A stretch of DNA of 64,000 nucleotides from Hofstenia miamia (Eukaryota; Xenacoelomorpha; Acoela), in assembly GCA_004352715.1 (NCBI GenBank), contig SCFE01000057.1, forward strand, positions 1,165,565 to 1,229,564, given 5' to 3'. Each line of letters opens with the position of its first letter. The first letter of the stretch is position 1. The position numbers and the translations under genes were made by a program. Below, piece after piece: positions 60,541-64,000 of this stretch. The notes beneath the pieces were generated by a model. That model saw only the letters and a program-made list of their open reading frames with translations, did not search any database and had not been told where the DNA came from.

Positions 60541-61167
60541 GTGAAGAAGCATATAGACAGAAGAGTAGAAGTAAGTGATAAGTGTAGGCTATGTAAGAAA
60601 GAGGCGGAGACAGTAGATCATCTGATAGCAGGGTGTGAGAAGTTGGCACAGAATGAGTATAAGTTCAGGCATGACAAGGTGGGAAGAATGGTACACTGGA
60701 GTTTGAGCAGGCAGCATGGGTTAGAAGCAGGAGACAAGTGGTATGAGCACAAGCCACAGGGCGTCATAGAAAATGAGAAGGTTAAGATACTGTGGGACTT
60801 CAACATACAGACGAGCAAAGCGATAGAAGCACGGAGGCCAGACATAGTAGTGATAGACAAAGAGCAAAGATTAGGAACAGTGATAGACATAGCAGTACCA
60901 AAGGACAGAAATGTAGAAAGCAAGGAGAAAGAGAAGATAGACAAGTACAGGGAGTTGGCAGAGGAAATAGAAAGGCTGTTGAAGCTAAAGAAAGTTGAAG
61001 TAGTCCCGGTAGTTGTAGGAGCAATAGGAGCAATGAGTAAGAAGCATAAGAGATATTTGGAGGAGTTGGAAGTACCAAAGTGGGGAGGAGCAGTAGCACA
61101 GAAGGCAGCATTGTTAGGAACAGCTAGAGTCCTGAGGAAAGTTCTCAGACTCCCTGGGAACTGGTGA
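60541..61167 (+). pseudogene. Copy B: zinc knuckle and restriction-like endonuclease
   Basis: CRLCKKEAETVDHLIAGC (C-x2-C-x8-H-x4-C) is followed by SLSRQHGLEAGDKWYEHKPQ, RRPDIVVIDKEQRLG and VIDIAVPKDRNVESKEK, the PD...D catalytic core, then the C-terminal helices ending RVLRKVLRLPGNW. All residues shared with copy A are kept. In R4-clade elements this domain nicks the target for target-primed reverse transcription. Inference: it is what directs entry into AAT repeats. Confidence 0.88.
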
Positions 61168-61215
61168 GTTCCCCGAGCTGAGAGGGATACCAGCATGAAG
61201 CTGTGAGATGCAAGG

Positions 61216-61253
61216 ATAATAATAATAATAACAATAACAATAACAATAACAAT
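61216..61253. repeat. (AAT)n/(AAC)n junction between copies B and C
   Basis: ATAATAATAATAA then ACAATAACAATAAC units join the 3' end of copy B to the 5' end of copy C. Confidence 0.95.
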
Positions 61254-61330
61254 GGGCCCTAGTGGCCGAGGGGTAAAAGGCTAAACTGGGACCACTCTGA
61301 CCCGGGATCGAGCCCGACCCTAAATTCAGT
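61254..61330 (+). promoter_or_regulatory. tRNA-like head with A and B boxes at the 5' end of copy C
   Basis: TGGCCGAGGGG (61263-61273) fits the pol III A box (TRGCNNAGNGG) and GGGATCGAGCCC (61304-61315) fits the B box (GGTTCRANYCC) with one change. The spacing of about 40 bases is normal for a tRNA-derived promoter, and TAAAAGGC after the A box resembles tRNA D-arms. The acceptor stem does not pair, so this is a tRNA-derived, SINE-like head and not a tRNA gene. Confidence 0.6.
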
Positions 61331-61578
61331 GAAAGTGCAACAAAAAGAAAAGGCCCTCAGCCCCGGCATAATTTAAATGGTCAAAAGTTGCGAAGAATCT
61401 CCGGTCAACAGGCGGACTCCACAATCGGGAGTGTGGACTCGATAAGTGGCAGTATAGGATCCACATAGACCAATGGACAACGGCATACGTGCACAGATGA
61501 GCAGAAAAGGATAGCATTGGAGTGTTACAGAAGAAACAGACCAGATGAGAGGGGTTATCGGAAGAGAATGTTGGAAGA

Positions 61579-61986
61579 ATGGAAAAAAGAAGAAACAGCA
61601 TTAGAAGTTACAGGGCAGAGGCTTGCAGGTCAGGTCATGTCAGAAAGTTGAATCTACATGAGAATAAGGACAAAAAGAAGAGCCGAACAGACAAAGCAAA
61701 AGGAAAATCAATTGGTAGATGTAGTAGCAGTAGTAGTGGTAGAAACAGCAGAAACTGCAACTGTAGAAACAGAGGCAGCAATCAAGGAAAGGATGAAGAA
61801 AACAGAAGTAGGTTGCCAGTACCAATAGGCATTATGAGAAGCAAATTAGCAGTAGAGACATCAAAGGTTAACAAATATGCTAAGAGTGTAACAGAGATAA
61901 ACAGGTTAGTGTATGCAGGCGCATGGGAGGTGTTGAAGAATGTAGGCATTGACATGAAGAAGAAAAGACTACAAGAAGATAAATGA
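61579..61986 (+). pseudogene. Copy C: N-terminal coding remnant
   Basis: The frame ending at 61984-61986 contains SKLAVETSKVNKYAKSVTEI and NRLVYAGAWEVLKNVGIDMK, matching the linker of copies A and B (KLAVETAKVNKVLERIDARS). Frame changes at 61640-61740 produce an unrelated Ser/Gly/Arg-rich stretch. The Myb-like part is also frame-broken. Confidence 0.75.
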
Positions 61987-62125
61987 GACAGAAAGCCAAC
62001 ATGAAAGAGAAGATTGGTCAGCAAATAGGGAAGTAAGCCAGTACAGTACTATAGAAACTGCAAGAGAAGAGCTTAAGCAGAGATTAGTCACAGAAGCTGC
62101 AGAAAATATAGGGTAAGGGAAACAG

Positions 62126-64000
62126 AATTTGTAGAAATAGACATCAAAAGACTCTGAGTCTCACTGACAAAGAAAATAGATGGGTTAGGTTAGGGTTATG
62201 CCTAAATGTATGTTTTCAATGCAAACATTTCATGTTCTATGAAAATAATGTTAGTGTGGAAGGGAAGCAAAAAGATCCCAATTCTGTTCTAAGACAAGTG
62301 GTTGGCTTCACTCTTGTTTGATAGCAGGTTCAAATTTCAAATTCTCATTTATTTAGGCGGAAGGATGCCATATCAAAGGGAAATCGTTTGGAAGACAGTG
62401 TCAAGACTCTTGACTCAAGCGCAAACACGAGAGGTGGTTTATGAAAGCATAGCTGTATGCTAACAAAAGTCAATATCACTGTTTGTATGTAACGCACTAT
62501 GTTACGGTTAATATCTCAAATCCTCAAATATTCCAATCATTCAAACAAAATATATAAATAATGATCGCATTGCAAAGGAACTTTTTCATCAATTGTCTAT
62601 TAATCCAAATGTGACCAATGTAATTAATTTTAAATGCACATTCGTGAGAGAGTTCGATATTTTGGAAAAAGAATAAAAGAACATTTTGTGAATACTTAAA
62701 TACAGAATTCTACTGAGAGAAATTAATTTAAACATCATAGCAAGTACAAACAACACTACATAGCAGAAGTCATCTTTTTGAAAAACGAAGATAACAATTA
62801 TATTTTGTATAAAAAAATAAATTATGTTCAACTAACTTTTGTTCGAGTAAATGCATGTAGGGTAGTAATTATGTAAACTATGCAGCTAAACACAAATAAA
62901 TATATAATAAATTTGAAATTTTGATGCTTGAGTGTCTTGAATGTGCTATATTATGATTGTAATGCAATTTTCAAGCACACTTAGGGCCTAGTAATATTGA
63001 TTGCAAATATAAAAAAAATAATTACAAATGATGTAGATAAGAAAAGAGAAATAGCTAAATACTAGGAACCAGTAGAAATATAATAATTTGATATTACTAT
63101 AATTGGAAAAAATCAAATGAACACTTTTCTTAGTTCTGCAATACTATCAGCTTCAGTAAGAAACAATAAGGGACAAAAACAAAAAAATTCCATGAAAAAA
63201 TGTCTTCGAAATCTTTCGGTAAACTTTATTTTCAAAGGATGTTCTAAGAAATGATTTAATGTCGTGTTAATCTATAAAATTGAAATATAATAAGCAAATG
63301 GAAGATATATTATGTATATAATTGAACTTCATTAAACCTTGCGGTTAATAACATAAAAAACATTAGGTTCCTGAAAAAAAATTTTAGAAACACCATTAAG
63401 GTCCCATATGCTTGAACATAATATTTTCCAATAGATATAGTACTTAAGTAAAGCCATTTATTGATTCAATGTTGGAGATTGCTATTTGCCGATATTGCCG
63501 AACTATACTGATTTGACTAATTTTGAAATAGAAACATTATTTTTTTATCCACCCCATTGGTTAGATATTTATTTCGAAATTATCTACATAATTAATTAAA
63601 TTTTCGGTTTTTCTAAGGAAATGCAAAGATGATATGTGAAATGTAAAATGAAATCTCCTGTCAGCATTATCAATTTTTCATAGGTGTACGACTTGCTTAT
63701 ATTAGGCAGACCAGGGCAGAACAGACATTCTGAAGTAATTTAACTTATTTATTCTCTTAAGTGGCTGGGCAATGTGTGACTTGATTTTACCTAATTTTCT
63801 ATTATCTAATGAATCAAGGGACAGGGGTCAATGTCAATGATATGCACTGTTTTGTCTCCATTGTGCAATGAAATAAAACATACTAAATTAATCGGTCTAT
63901 AATCTTTATATAAGAATCACGCATTCATACGCTTAAATTCAAATGCCTTTTTAATAACTACTTCTTCCTTATACATATACAATGCATGAATAGGCACCCC
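62126..64000. other. AT-rich intergenic sequence to the window end
   Basis: No gene or element recognised. The minus-strand 80-codon frame at 62589-62831 has no motif. GGTTAGGTTAGGGTTA at 62184 is a very short telomere-like word of doubtful meaning. Confidence 0.5.

Larger units (their letters stand above)
57666..61215 (+). mobile_element. R4/Dong-like non-LTR retrotransposon, copy B
   Basis: Full-length relative of copy A (3.55 kb) flanked by AAT-type repeats on both sides, with the same leader (A box TAGCCCAGTTGG, two 71-bp repeats), the same start context and the same 3' end (TGAGTTCCCCGAGCTGAGAG ... AAGG). It keeps sequence that copy A has lost between RT and endonuclease. Lesions: an (AAT)n block at 59125-59208 with a +1 shift, a frame change near 59790 and a stop at 60517. 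The YMDD box and RLE residues are intact, so copy B is closer to the ancestral form than copy A. Confidence 0.92.
61254..62125 (+). mobile_element. Dong-like copy C: diverged, 3'-truncated, with a different tRNA-like head
   Basis: Homologous to copies A and B from about 61350 (AGGCCCTCAG, then GGCGGACTCCACAATCGGGA at 61409) to about 62120, with many substitutions and indels, so older than the A/B pair. The 96 bases before the homology do not match the A/B leader. The element fades out before the reverse transcriptase, so 3' sequence is lost. Its start is embedded in the microsatellite at the end of copy B, making a head-to-tail pair. Confidence 0.82.

Noticed and set aside
61254-61330. Functional tRNA gene
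   Set aside because: A and B boxes fit, but the acceptor stem does not pair and the T stem is irregular; better read as a tRNA-derived head.
62184-62199. Telomere-like GGTTAGGTTAGGGTTA
   Set aside because: Only two or three imperfect units; too short to call an interstitial telomere.

Overview
The window is AT-rich (roughly 70% A+T by eye) non-coding DNA from a metazoan, most likely an invertebrate. The evidence is the mobile-element content: Penelope-like, jockey/CR1-type, R4/Dong-type and Gypsy retroelements, mariner/Tc1 transposons and several MITEs, all within long gene-poor stretches that contain many (TA)n and (AAT)n microsatellites. There are no bacterial operons and I recognised no functional rRNA, tRNA gene or CRISPR array. 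Phylum cannot be fixed from sequence alone. The combination of families feels arthropod-like, but a mollusc or cnidarian is possible.

Layout. 1-0.4 kb: Penelope fragment, minus strand. 2.8-4.1 kb: decayed jockey-type LINE, cut at 4110 by a Gypsy LTR retrotransposon (4110 to beyond 8360) that has two recognisable LTRs, gag and RT/RNase H but no visible integrase; two N gaps damage it. 9.46-9.81 kb: 178-bp tandem repeat. 11.1-11.95 kb: a candidate element carrying six copies of a TGTC-N5-GACA motif. 13.0-16.6 kb: small DNA-transposon and retroelement debris. 17.97-21.29 kb: R4/Dong-like LINE copy A. 23.5 kb: unidentified degraded coding stretch. 24.4-26.1 kb: decayed Tc1 element with an assembly duplication. 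28.9-31.45 kb: two adjoining minus-strand pseudogenes of repeat-associated protein families. 31.9-32.8 kb: decayed mariner. 32.8-33.2 kb: minus-strand LINE RT fragment. 34-46 kb: mostly empty AT-rich sequence with one hAT-like MITE and weak exon candidates. 46.2-47.2 kb: the best host-gene candidate, two spliced exons with a zinc-finger-like motif. 48.8-49.1 kb: MITE in a TA tract. 52.06-52.83 kb: two partial copies of a short mariner. 54.9-56.2 kb: jockey-type LINE remnant. 57.67-61.22 kb: Dong-like copy B. 61.25-62.1 kb: diverged 5' fragment, copy C, head-to-tail with B.

The most interesting system is the Dong-like family. All three copies begin in AAT-type microsatellites, as expected for the R4/Dong clade. 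Their 5' leaders start with tRNA-like pol III promoter motifs, and copies A/B and copy C have different leaders. Copy B additionally carries an (AAT)n block in its reverse transcriptase that replaces almost exactly the same length of coding sequence. All mobile-element open frames seen here are broken, so nothing in the window looks autonomously active.
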